Below are positions 14,925-22,376 of a DNA stretch of 32,896 nucleotides, piece after piece (position 1 is the first letter of the stretch; every line of letters begins with the position of its first letter). The stretch covers positions 29,054-61,949 of the forward strand of contig JAGQTU010000016.1 in assembly GCA_020438865.1 (NCBI GenBank). The letters are read 5' to 3'. Position numbers and translations under genes: made by a program. Origin of the DNA: Mycobacterium sp. (GTDB lineage: Bacteria; Actinomycetota; Actinomycetes; Mycobacteriales; Mycobacteriaceae). Under the pieces are notes generated by a model, which saw only the letters and a program-made list of their open reading frames with translations, was not told where the DNA came from and ran no database searches.

Positions 14925-16582
14925 GACGCTTCGGTGCAAGCCGGGGAGCGGCGCTCGCGGGTGTCGTGCTGCTGTTTGCCGCGGTGGCAACTGCACCTGA
15001 GGCCCAGGGCATTTCGCCGCCCACCGTTGACCCGTCCCGGGTGCCCCCGGACGGCCAGCCCCGCTCGGACCAACCGATGCGGCAGAGCAACATCTGCGCC
15101 CGCACGATCACCGTCGCCGAGCCGAGTGTCGCTCTGCCGGCACCGGGGTTCGCCATGCTCAACATCGCGAGTGCCTGGCAATACTCGACCGGCAACGGAG
15201 TGTCGGTTGCTGTGATCGACACCGGGGTCAACCCCAGCCCGCGACTGCCTGTCGTCGCGGGGGGTGACTACATCATGGGTGGCGACGGCTTGATGGACTG
15301 CGACTCGCACGGGACGATCGTGGCCTCGCTCATCGGTGCTGCGCCGCAGGGCAGTCCGCTGCCCGCGCCAATGCCGGCCAAGCCTGCCTTTCCGCCCGGG
15401 GCGGGCGCCCCAGCGGTGATCTCCGCACCGCCGCCACCCGGCGCATCGCCGCCGCCACCGGAGCCTCCGCCACCGCCCTCGCCGGTCACGGTGACCGAAA
15501 CCAAACAACTGCCGCCGCCGCCGCCGGAGCCTCCGCCGCCGCCACCGCCACCGGACCAACCCTCAAACGCCCCGGGCGATCCCGACCCGAGCGGCCCCGA
15601 GCACCCCGAGGTGCCTCCGCCCGCCCCCGGGACGCCGGATGGGATCGTCGGGGTCGCACCACACGCCACGGTGATATCGATCCGGCAATCATCCCGTGCC
15701 TACGAACCCGAGAATCCGGCGCCCGGTGACGGCGAGGCGCGTCGCAAGGCCGGCACCGTTGCGACCCTCGCCAGCGCGATCGTCCATGCCGCCAATATGG
15801 GCGCCAAGGTGATCAACATCAGTGTGACAGCGTGCGTTTCGGCCGCCGACCCGCTCGACCAGCGCGCCATCGGCGCGGCGGTCTGGTATGCGGCAACGGT
15901 CAAGGATGCCGTGGTCGTCGCGGCGGCCGGCAACGAAGGGGAGGACGGCTGTGCGCAGAACCCGGCATTCGATCCCCTCGATACCACCGATCCGCGGGAC
16001 TGGCACCAGGTGAAGACGGTGTCGTCACCGTCCTGGTTCTCCGACTACGTGTTGTCCGTAGGTGCCGTTGACAACAGCGGGGCGCCGATCAGCAAGAGTC
16101 TCGCCGGCCCGTGGGTGGCGGCCGCCGCGCCGGGGGTTGGCATCATGGGTCTCTCTCCCCAGACCGGCGGCCCTGTGAACGCCTATCCGCCGGTTCGCCC
16201 GGGCGAGAAGAACATGCCCTTCTGGGGCACCAGCTTCTCGGCGGCATATGTCAGTGGTGTGGCGGCGTTGGTGCGCGCCAAGTATCCGCACCTCTCCGCG
16301 CACCAAGTGATTCACCGTCTTCTCCAGACTGCACACAATCCGCCGCGTGGGGTCGACAACCAGGTCGGCTACGGGGTGGTGGATCCGGTTGCCGCGTTGA
16401 CCTTCAGCGTGCCCCCTGGTGACCGGCTGGCTCCCGGTGCGCTGACGCGCGTGCTCGTCCCGCCGTCGGCCCCGCCGCCGCCCGATCACCGGGCGCGCAA
16501 CATGGCACTGGCTTTCGCCGGCACAGTCCTCGGCGCCCTGTTGCTGGTCGGGATCATCGCGAGAGCGAGGCGGGCGCGATGA
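14921..16582 (+). CDS. mycP2: Mycosin, membrane-anchored subtilisin-like protease (MycP)
   Basis: Encodes 553 residues. Residues 1-30 are a signal peptide and about 527-548 a C-terminal membrane anchor followed by ARARRAR. The subtilase residues are all present: Asp100 (VIDTG), His130 (DSHGT), oxyanion Asn338 (AAGNEG) and Ser438 (GTSFSAAYVSG). Between His130 and the rest of the domain lies a Pro-rich insertion (about 141-240) with long Pro runs; I recall MycP2 and MycP5 as having such long loops. Mycosins sit on the periplasmic face, stabilise the ESX complex and process some substrates. ATGA overlaps join the gene to eccD and eccE. The start ATG 14921 gives a proper signal peptide; the longer open frame upstream is antisense-like shadow within eccD. 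Confidence 0.92.
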   Translation: MRRFGASRGAALAGVVLLFAAVATAPEAQGISPPTVDPSRVPPDGQPRSDQPMRQSNICARTITVAEPSVALPAPGFAMLNIASAWQYSTGNGVSVAVIDTGVNPSPRLPVVAGGDYIMGGDGLMDCDSHGTIVASLIGAAPQGSPLPAPMPAKPAFPPGAGAPAVISAPPPPGASPPPPEPPPPPSPVTVTETKQLPPPPPEPPPPPPPPDQPSNAPGDPDPSGPEHPEVPPPAPGTPDGIVGVAPHATVISIRQSSRAYEPENPAPGDGEARRKAGTVATLASAIVHAANMGAKVINISVTACVSAADPLDQRAIGAAVWYAATVKDAVVVAAAGNEGEDGCAQNPAFDPLDTTDPRDWHQVKTVSSPSWFSDYVLSVGAVDNSGAPISKSLAGPWVAAAAPGVGIMGLSPQTGGPVNAYPPVRPGEKNMPFWGTSFSAAYVSGVAALVRAKYPHLSAHQVIHRLLQTAHNPPRGVDNQVGYGVVDPVAALTFSVPPGDRLAPGALTRVLVPPSAPPPPDHRARNMALAFAGTVLGALLLVGIIARARRAR

Positions 16583-18117
16583 GCTTCATGACCCGGGTCG
16601 CAATAGTCATCGGGGTGTTGGCCATCGGTCTGGTCGGTTTGAGCGCCGGCGGCTATACCACCGCCGTTGTCGGACTCGTCGTGGGAGCGGCGCTCCTCGC
16701 CGTTCCGTGGCGGAGCCGACCGATGTGGTCATGGGCGGCGCTCTACGCCCGCCGCAACCGCCCGATCGTGTCGGCAGAGCCGGTCACGGTCGCCAACGAC
16801 CGGTCCGGTGGCGGCGTCCGTTACCAGGACGGCGTCGCTGCCGTGGCGATACAGCTGCTCGGGAAGCCATATTCACCAACGTTTTTCACCGGATCGACTT
16901 CCACTCAGACACGTAACACCATCGATGTCAGAGACCTTCTTGCCGACATGCACCAAAGCCTCGGGGTCACCTTGGAGTCGTTGACCGTGATCAGTGCCGG
17001 CGCAAGACGGCGAAGTAGTGGCGACTATCCGCGGGTATACGACACGCTGATCGGAACCCCGCCGTACGCCGGCCAACGCGAGACCTGGCTGGTGATCAGG
17101 TTGCACGCGCTGGACAACGCGGATGCGCTGCAGTGGCGAGTAAGCGTCGGAACCATGGCATTGGCCGCCGCCCAACGGATCGCAGCGGGGTTGCGGTGCA
17201 GGGACGTCCGCGCGCGGGTAGCGACGGCGCCCGACATCGTGGAACTCGAGCGGCGGATGGGTCGGGCAGCGCTGGAATCGCACAATCAACGTTGGCGCAC
17301 CGTCCGCGGAGACGGGGGCTGGCTCACCACCTACGCCTACCGGCCTCGCGATGTGACGACCGAACTGCTCGGCCAGGCCTGGTCCTTGCGTGCGGACGGT
17401 GTCATCCAGAACGTCACTGTTTTCCCCGATGGCGAGGCCACCGCGACGCTCACGGTGCGAACTCCTCAGCCGCCGAACACCCCGCCCAGTGTCATGCTCC
17501 GGCCCCTTCCCGGCGAGCAGGCAAGTGCCGTCGCAGCCGGGATGTGCGGGGCACGGCCGCACCTACGGGGTGTTCCACGCGGAGCATTAGGACCCCACTT
17601 GGTGATACCGGTCGGTCCCTCCGGGATCCTGCTGGGCAAGTTGCCCACCGGTGAGCGGTTGTTGCTTCCGCTGGCCGACCCCGGCGAGTTCAGCCGGGTC
17701 CACATCGCAGCCGAGGACTCGATCGCCAAGCGGATCATCGTCCGTGCGGCGGGCGCAGGTGATCGGATCACGGTTCACTCCAGCGAGCTTCGACGTTGGA
17801 CGAGTGTGCGAATGCCGCAAATCGCCGTGACCGATCAGGCCCGTCCCGCTTCGGCGACCACGATCAGTGTGGTCGACGGCACCGTTAATCCGGCACCCCG
17901 ACCCAACACGGTGGTATCGGTCGGTCCACCGGGTGTCACGCGACGCGGCCCGGCCGATGTCCTCATTGTCCAAACCGGACCCGCGACTGTCGAGGTCACC
18001 ATTGCGACCGACGTCTACCAGGTCGAGGTCGAACTGTTCCGCGCCGAGAACCGCTACGTGTCAATCGAACCGATGGATCTCGGGCCGGCGGCACCTGAAC
18101 CGGCGAGCCAACGATGA
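16579..18117 (+). CDS. eccE2: ESX membrane component EccE
   Basis: Encodes 512 residues. Two hydrophobic helices lie at the N-terminus (about 6-24 and 28-44: VAIVIGVLAIGLVGLSAG and AVVGLVVGAALLAVPW). The remainder is a soluble domain with the EccE-type segment VAAVAIQLLGKPYSPTFFTG and a C-terminal region starting near HLVIPVGPSGILLGKL. EccE lies on the outside of the ESX membrane complex in the species where the structure is known. It overlaps mycP at the ATGA 16579-16582 and eccA at 18114-18117. Identification rests on position, size and topology more than on a sequence motif. Confidence 0.85.
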   Translation: MSFMTRVAIVIGVLAIGLVGLSAGGYTTAVVGLVVGAALLAVPWRSRPMWSWAALYARRNRPIVSAEPVTVANDRSGGGVRYQDGVAAVAIQLLGKPYSPTFFTGSTSTQTRNTIDVRDLLADMHQSLGVTLESLTVISAGARRRSSGDYPRVYDTLIGTPPYAGQRETWLVIRLHALDNADALQWRVSVGTMALAAAQRIAAGLRCRDVRARVATAPDIVELERRMGRAALESHNQRWRTVRGDGGWLTTYAYRPRDVTTELLGQAWSLRADGVIQNVTVFPDGEATATLTVRTPQPPNTPPSVMLRPLPGEQASAVAAGMCGARPHLRGVPRGALGPHLVIPVGPSGILLGKLPTGERLLLPLADPGEFSRVHIAAEDSIAKRIIVRAAGAGDRITVHSSELRRWTSVRMPQIAVTDQARPASATTISVVDGTVNPAPRPNTVVSVGPPGVTRRGPADVLIVQTGPATVEVTIATDVYQVEVELFRAENRYVSIEPMDLGPAAPEPASQR

Positions 18118-19967
18118 CAAACAGCAACGGGACCGCTGTGGCACGCCGCCAGTTCGATCAGGCGATGGCGGTGCTCGACGTGGACAATGACGCGGCGCAC
18201 CGGCACTTTCGAGGGGCCACCGACGCGGACCCGTCGATGGCGGATGCCTGGCTGGGCCGAATCGCGGTTGGCGACGACGCGCTGGCGACATTGCAGGAGC
18301 TCTACGCCTACGGCAGCCGTATTCACCGCGAGTCCAACCGGTTGGGAGTCGGCTTGGCCGCCGTCGCCAAAGCCGGACCGTATCTGTCCATCACAGTTAC
18401 CGAGGCGTCCCATGCGGGTCTCGCGCTGGCCAGCGCGCTCATCGACGGCAAGCAGTTCGAGAAAGCCGAAGCAGTACTGGCTGATTCGGCATTGCTGGAC
18501 AGCTGGGAGAACCATCAGTGGCAGCAGTACGTCCGGGCTTACCTGATGTTCGCGACCCAGAGGTGGCCGGATGTCATCGCCGAGGCCGCCCGAATCCTCC
18601 CGGCGCAGGCAATCATCATGTCGGCCGTCACCGCGGCCACCAACGCGCTGGCCGCGCACGCGGCAGCACATCTTGGCCAGGGGCGGGTCGCGCTCGACTG
18701 GGCCGAGCGGGTCGAGTTGAGCTCAGAGCGCGACTCGTTGACCGAGGGCCCCCGGCGCAGCATCCCTGATAGTGCGGTGACTGCCATCGATCCAGCCCAG
18801 TTCCCGCTCATCGCGGCCGATCTCGCCTACATCCGCGGGATGGCTCACCGGCAGCTCGGCGACGAACAGAGCGCACAGATCTGGTTGTCCAAGGCGACCA
18901 TCAACGGCGCGCTCATCGACCCGGCCAAGCAGGCCCTGGCCGATCCCAGGCTCCAGTTGGTCATCACCGATGAAGACGCCATCAACAGCCGCACCAACAA
19001 GTGGGATGTCTCCACGGAACAGTCGGAGCAGGAGAGATCCGAGGAGGAGAACGCGGAGCGGCGCGCGGAACTTCTGGCGGCCGGCCGTGCGTTGCTGGCC
19101 AATCAGGTGGGACTGATCGAGGTCAAGCAGGCCGTCGCAGAGTTGGAGGATCAGATCGAGGTTCGCGCGCTGCGGCTCGCACACGGACTGCCGGTGGCGA
19201 ATCAGACGAACCACATGTTGCTCGTGGGCCCACCGGGTACCGGCAAGACGACCACGGCCGAGGCGCTGGGCAAGATCTACGCGGGGTTCGGCATCGTCCG
19301 GCATCCGGAGATCATCGAGGTCAAGCGCTCCGACTTCTGTGGTGAGCATATCGGGTCGTCGGGCCCGAAGACCAATGAACTCATCGAGAGATCTCTCGGC
19401 CGAATCCTTTTCGTGGATGAGATGTATTCGCTCGTCGAACGCCACCACGACGGCCGACCGGACATGATCGGGATGGAAGCTGTCAATCAGCTCATGGTTG
19501 CGCTCGAAGTCCACCGGTTCGACTTCTGCTTCATCGGCGCCGGGTACGAGAGGGAGATCGACCAATTCCTCACGGTGAACCCGGGATTGGCGGGCCGGTT
19601 CAACCGCAGATTGCGGTTCGCGTCGTACAGCCCCGACGAACTCGCAGAGATCGCCGTTCGCTACGGAGCGCCGCGGGCAACGGTGATCGAACCGGCCGCC
19701 CGTGAGGCGCTCAGCGCGCTTTGTCGCAAGCTGCGCGGGTACCTGGGGCCGGACGGCGCCCACGGCATCGACACGATGCAGAACGGTCGGTTCGCCCGCA
19801 ACGTGGTCGAACGTGCGGAGCGGCTTCGTGATTCGCGCGTCGCGGCGCAGCACCGCACCAGCCGGGGGTCGGTCACGGTCGAGGACCTCGAAACCCTGCG
19901 CACCCAGGATGTGGTGGCCGCGGTCGTCGACGCCTGCGCGGAGAAGCACGTGCCACTCGAGCTGTGA
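18114..19967 (+). CDS. eccA2: ESX cytosolic AAA+ ATPase EccA
   Basis: Encodes 617 residues, close to the M. tuberculosis EccA2 length. The N-terminal half (about 1-300) is helical and TPR-like, suited to substrate or EspG binding. The C-terminal half is a CbxX/CfxQ AAA+ module with Walker A GPPGTGKT (372-379), Walker B ILFVDE (Asp435, Glu436), and a sensor/arginine-finger region near GLAGRFNRRLRFASYSPDEL. EccA probably releases EspG or other chaperones from PE-PPE substrates. The ATGA overlap with eccE makes it the last gene of the operon. A hairpin follows 6 bases after the stop codon and the next gene is convergent. Confidence 0.93.
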   Translation: MTNSNGTAVARRQFDQAMAVLDVDNDAAHRHFRGATDADPSMADAWLGRIAVGDDALATLQELYAYGSRIHRESNRLGVGLAAVAKAGPYLSITVTEASHAGLALASALIDGKQFEKAEAVLADSALLDSWENHQWQQYVRAYLMFATQRWPDVIAEAARILPAQAIIMSAVTAATNALAAHAAAHLGQGRVALDWAERVELSSERDSLTEGPRRSIPDSAVTAIDPAQFPLIAADLAYIRGMAHRQLGDEQSAQIWLSKATINGALIDPAKQALADPRLQLVITDEDAINSRTNKWDVSTEQSEQERSEEENAERRAELLAAGRALLANQVGLIEVKQAVAELEDQIEVRALRLAHGLPVANQTNHMLLVGPPGTGKTTTAEALGKIYAGFGIVRHPEIIEVKRSDFCGEHIGSSGPKTNELIERSLGRILFVDEMYSLVERHHDGRPDMIGMEAVNQLMVALEVHRFDFCFIGAGYEREIDQFLTVNPGLAGRFNRRLRFASYSPDELAEIAVRYGAPRATVIEPAAREALSALCRKLRGYLGPDGAHGIDTMQNGRFARNVVERAERLRDSRVAAQHRTSRGSVTVEDLETLRTQDVVAAVVDACAEKHVPLEL

Positions 19968-19973
19968 GCAGTC

Positions 19974-20012
19974 GAGTCAGAACTCGCGTACAAGAAGTGC
20001 GAGCTCTGACTC
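19974..20012. terminator. 14-bp hairpin, copy 2 of the inverted dispersed repeat
   Basis: Arms 19974-19987 and 19999-20012 pair at 13 of 14 positions around an 11-base loop, directly between the ends of the convergent eccA and MFS genes. The segment 19974-20003 is the inverted counterpart of 8175-8204 (26 of 30 identical). A bidirectional terminator is the simplest role. Confidence 0.75.
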
Positions 20013-20020
20013 AACGCCAC

Positions 20021-21583
20021 TCAGGCCTCACCCCGCCGCACGAACAGCGCCAGCACCGCACCCGTGGCAGCGGCCACGGCACCGACGACCATCGAGGTCT
20101 GCAGCCCGGCCATGAACGCCTCATGGCTGCCGGTGGCGACCATCGCGTTCAATTGCGGCGGCGCACCAGGAATCGACGGCGCCATACCCTTGGCCACCAG
20201 TTCCTTTGCCGGCGCGAGCTTTTCGGCGACCGGCAGCGGTGTACCCGCGGCGGTCAGCTTGTCGACCAGCGTCGAGCCCACCTTGCTGGACAGCACCGAG
20301 CCCAGGATCGTGGTGCCCAGCACCGCGCCGAGCTGAACCGAGGTGCTCTGCAGCCCGCCGGCCACCCCGGCGTCGTCGACCGGGGCGTTGCCCACGATCG
20401 CATCCGAACTCGCGGTCAGCACCAATCCGATGCCGGCCCCGAGCAGGGTGAACGCCGGCCAGATCGAGCCGTAGCCGGAGTCCGCCTCCAACCCACCCAG
20501 CAGTGCCAGCGCGCCGGCGACACCGAGCAGGCCGAGCACCATCGCCGGGCGCGGACCGAACCGTTCGGTGATCACCCCGGACAGCGGGGCCAGCACCATC
20601 ATCGCCAGGCTGAGCGGCAGTGTGCGCACACCGGTCTCCACCGGGCTCCAGCCCTGCAGGTTCTGCAGGAACAGCGTCATGAAGAACAGCGCGCCGAAGA
20701 GCGCGAAGAAGTTGATGGTGACCACAGCGGTCCCGATCGACAGCGACCGGTTGGCGAACAGCCGCAGCGGCAGCAGCGGGTCGGCCGTGGTGCGCTCGAC
20801 GATGATGAACGCGCCGACCAGCACCGCGCCACCCATCAGGAACGCCACCGTCTGCGGATTCAGCCAGCCCCACTCGGGGGCCTTGATCAATCCGTAGACC
20901 AACAGGAACAAGCTGCCCGACAGCGTCAGGATTCCGGCCACGTCGAGCCGGTGCTCGGCGTCGCTGCGGCTCTCGGTGATAGCGGCCGCGCCGAGGAGCA
21001 CGGCGATCACCGCGATCGGTACGTTGATGTAGAACACCGACTCCCAGTTGAGGTGCTCGACGAGCACGCCGCCCAGGATGGGTCCGGCGGCCACCGAGAC
21101 CCCCGTGGCGGCGCCCCAGATGCCGATCGCGGTGTTGAGCTTGTGTACCGGGAAGACGCCGCGGATGAGCGCCAGCGTGCTGGGCATCAGCAGCGCACCG
21201 AACACGCCCTGCAGGGCCCGCATGGTGATGACACCGCCGACGGTGCCGATCAGGCCGATCGCCACCGACGTGACGGCGAAGCCCACGACGCCGATGAAGA
21301 AGGCCCGCCTGCGGCCGAACATGTCGCCGAGTTTGCCGCCGAAGATCAGCAGGGCGGCCAGGGCCAGCAGGTAGGCGTCGGTGATCCACTGCAGGTCCGA
21401 CAGCGTCGCGTCGAGGTCGATGGCGATCCGCGGGTTGGCGATCGCGACCACCGAGGCGTCCAGGCCGACCATGATCACGCCGACCGACACGGCGGCCAGA
21501 ATCCACCACGGATTGCCCCGGACGCCCGCTCTGGGCGCCGCGTGCCGCGCCCGCCCGGGCGGCTGAACTGTGGAGATTGCCAC
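20021..21583 (-). CDS. MFS drug exporter, DHA2 family (14 TM)
   Basis: Encodes 520 residues, the size of 14-helix DHA2/EmrB-type proton antiporters. Motif D appears as LDASVVAIANPRIAIDL in the first helix, motif A as GGKLGDMFGRRR in the loop between helices 2 and 3, and the motif C region as LGGVLVEHLNWESVFYINVP. It probably expels a toxic or antimicrobial compound. The start is the GTG at 21583, preceded by AAAGGAG with a 7-base spacing; longer frames are rejected. The gene is divergent from a TetR regulator with inverted repeats in the shared 101-base gap, so it is very likely repressed by that TetR and induced by a substrate. Confidence 0.92.
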   Translation of the reverse strand: MAISTVQPPGRARHAAPRAGVRGNPWWILAAVSVGVIMVGLDASVVAIANPRIAIDLDATLSDLQWITDAYLLALAALLIFGGKLGDMFGRRRAFFIGVVGFAVTSVAIGLIGTVGGVITMRALQGVFGALLMPSTLALIRGVFPVHKLNTAIGIWGAATGVSVAAGPILGGVLVEHLNWESVFYINVPIAVIAVLLGAAAITESRSDAEHRLDVAGILTLSGSLFLLVYGLIKAPEWGWLNPQTVAFLMGGAVLVGAFIIVERTTADPLLPLRLFANRSLSIGTAVVTINFFALFGALFFMTLFLQNLQGWSPVETGVRTLPLSLAMMVLAPLSGVITERFGPRPAMVLGLLGVAGALALLGGLEADSGYGSIWPAFTLLGAGIGLVLTASSDAIVGNAPVDDAGVAGGLQSTSVQLGAVLGTTILGSVLSSKVGSTLVDKLTAAGTPLPVAEKLAPAKELVAKGMAPSIPGAPPQLNAMVATGSHEAFMAGLQTSMVVGAVAAATGAVLALFVRRGEA

Positions 21584-21602
21584 GATGTGGCTCCTTTCAG
21601 GT

Positions 21603-21678
21603 AAGTGGAGGAGCTCCACCACTTCTTCCAGGAACCGTACCGATAAGCGGTGGTGTTCCTCCACTTCTGGGGTAATCT
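21603..21678. promoter_or_regulatory. Operator/promoter region between the MFS and TetR genes
   Basis: AAGTGGAGGA (21603-21612) and TCCTCCACTT (21657-21666) are exact inverted repeats. A second dyad GTGGAG-GAG-CTCCAC (21605-21619) overlaps the first arm. The -10 box TAATCT (21673-21678) ends 6 bases before the GTG at 21685. TetR dimers bound at both arms would cover both promoters. Confidence 0.6.
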
Positions 21679-21684
21679 GAGGTG

Positions 21685-22371
21685 GTGATTCCTCCCGCAC
21701 AATGGGGTGCAGAGCGATCCAGGCCACTTCGCGCCGACGCCGAACGCAACCGGGAACGTATCGTCACCGCTGCCAGCCGACTGTTTGCTGAACAAGGGCT
21801 GTCGGTACCCCTCGAGGATGTCGCCCGCACCGCGGGCGTCGGCGTCGCCACCCTCTACCGCCGCTTTCCCACCCGCACCGACCTGGCCATCGCGGCCTTC
21901 GAACGCAACATGTCCTCCTACATCGACACCGTGGAGAAGGCGCTGGCCAATCCGCTGCCGTGGGACGGGTTCCGCGACCTGGTCTATGACCTGTGCGCGC
22001 TGCAGGCCTCCGACCCGGGCCTGCGCGCGCTGCTCACCACCGCGTTCCCGGCCAGTTCGGTCATCGAGCAGCGGGCCGCCGAGACAGTCGACAAGGTCGG
22101 CGAGGTGATCGCCCGCGCCCAGCAGGCCGGGGCGCTGCGCCCGGATGTCGGCGTCGGCGACGTGGTAGTGCTCCTGCTGGCCAACGCCGGTGTCCTGGAG
22201 GCCACCCGCGAGCACGCGCCGCAGGCCTGGCGCCGCTTCGCCGCGCTGATGGTCGACGCCATGCGCGCAGGGACGCACGAACCGCTGCCCCCACCCACCC
22301 CCGCGGAGGAGTTGCGCAGCTCGATCGCCATGCTGACGGGCGACACCCTGCGCATTCCGGCCGGGGACTGA
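21685..22371 (+). CDS. TetR-family repressor of the MFS exporter
   Basis: Encodes 228 residues. The helix-turn-helix lies at about residues 20-66: ERNRERIVTAASRLFAEQGLSVPLEDVARTAGVGVATLYRRFPTRTDLAIAAFE, a textbook TetR N-terminus. The C-terminal part is the ligand-binding helical domain. GTG 21682 and GTG 21685 are both possible; I prefer 21685 because the -10 box TAATCT lies exactly 6 bases before it, as for several leaderless genes here. It is divergent from the MFS exporter and should repress it and itself. Confidence 0.92.
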   Translation: MIPPAQWGAERSRPLRADAERNRERIVTAASRLFAEQGLSVPLEDVARTAGVGVATLYRRFPTRTDLAIAAFERNMSSYIDTVEKALANPLPWDGFRDLVYDLCALQASDPGLRALLTTAFPASSVIEQRAAETVDKVGEVIARAQQAGALRPDVGVGDVVVLLLANAGVLEATREHAPQAWRRFAALMVDAMRAGTHEPLPPPTPAEELRSSIAMLTGDTLRIPAGD

Positions 22372-22376
22372 CCGGG

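Noticed and set aside
15400-15640. GC-rich tandem-like repeat as a mobile or CRISPR-type repeat
   Set aside because: It encodes the Pro-rich loop of the mycosin in frame; there are no regular repeat-spacer units. No CRISPR array, tRNA, rRNA or insertion sequence was recognised anywhere in the window.
16579-18117. Treating the ESX locus as ESX-5 because of espG, eccD, mycP, eccE and eccA in that order
   Set aside because: ESX-5 has no MinD-like ATPase between espG and eccD, and the Esx pair here matches EsxD/EsxC with an FxG turn, not EsxM/EsxN.
19964-21604. Plus-strand open frame of 546 codons opposite the MFS gene
   Set aside because: Its composition (His/Gln/Arg/Asp/Gly-rich, no hydrophobic core) is that of an antisense shadow; the MFS frame has all family motifs.
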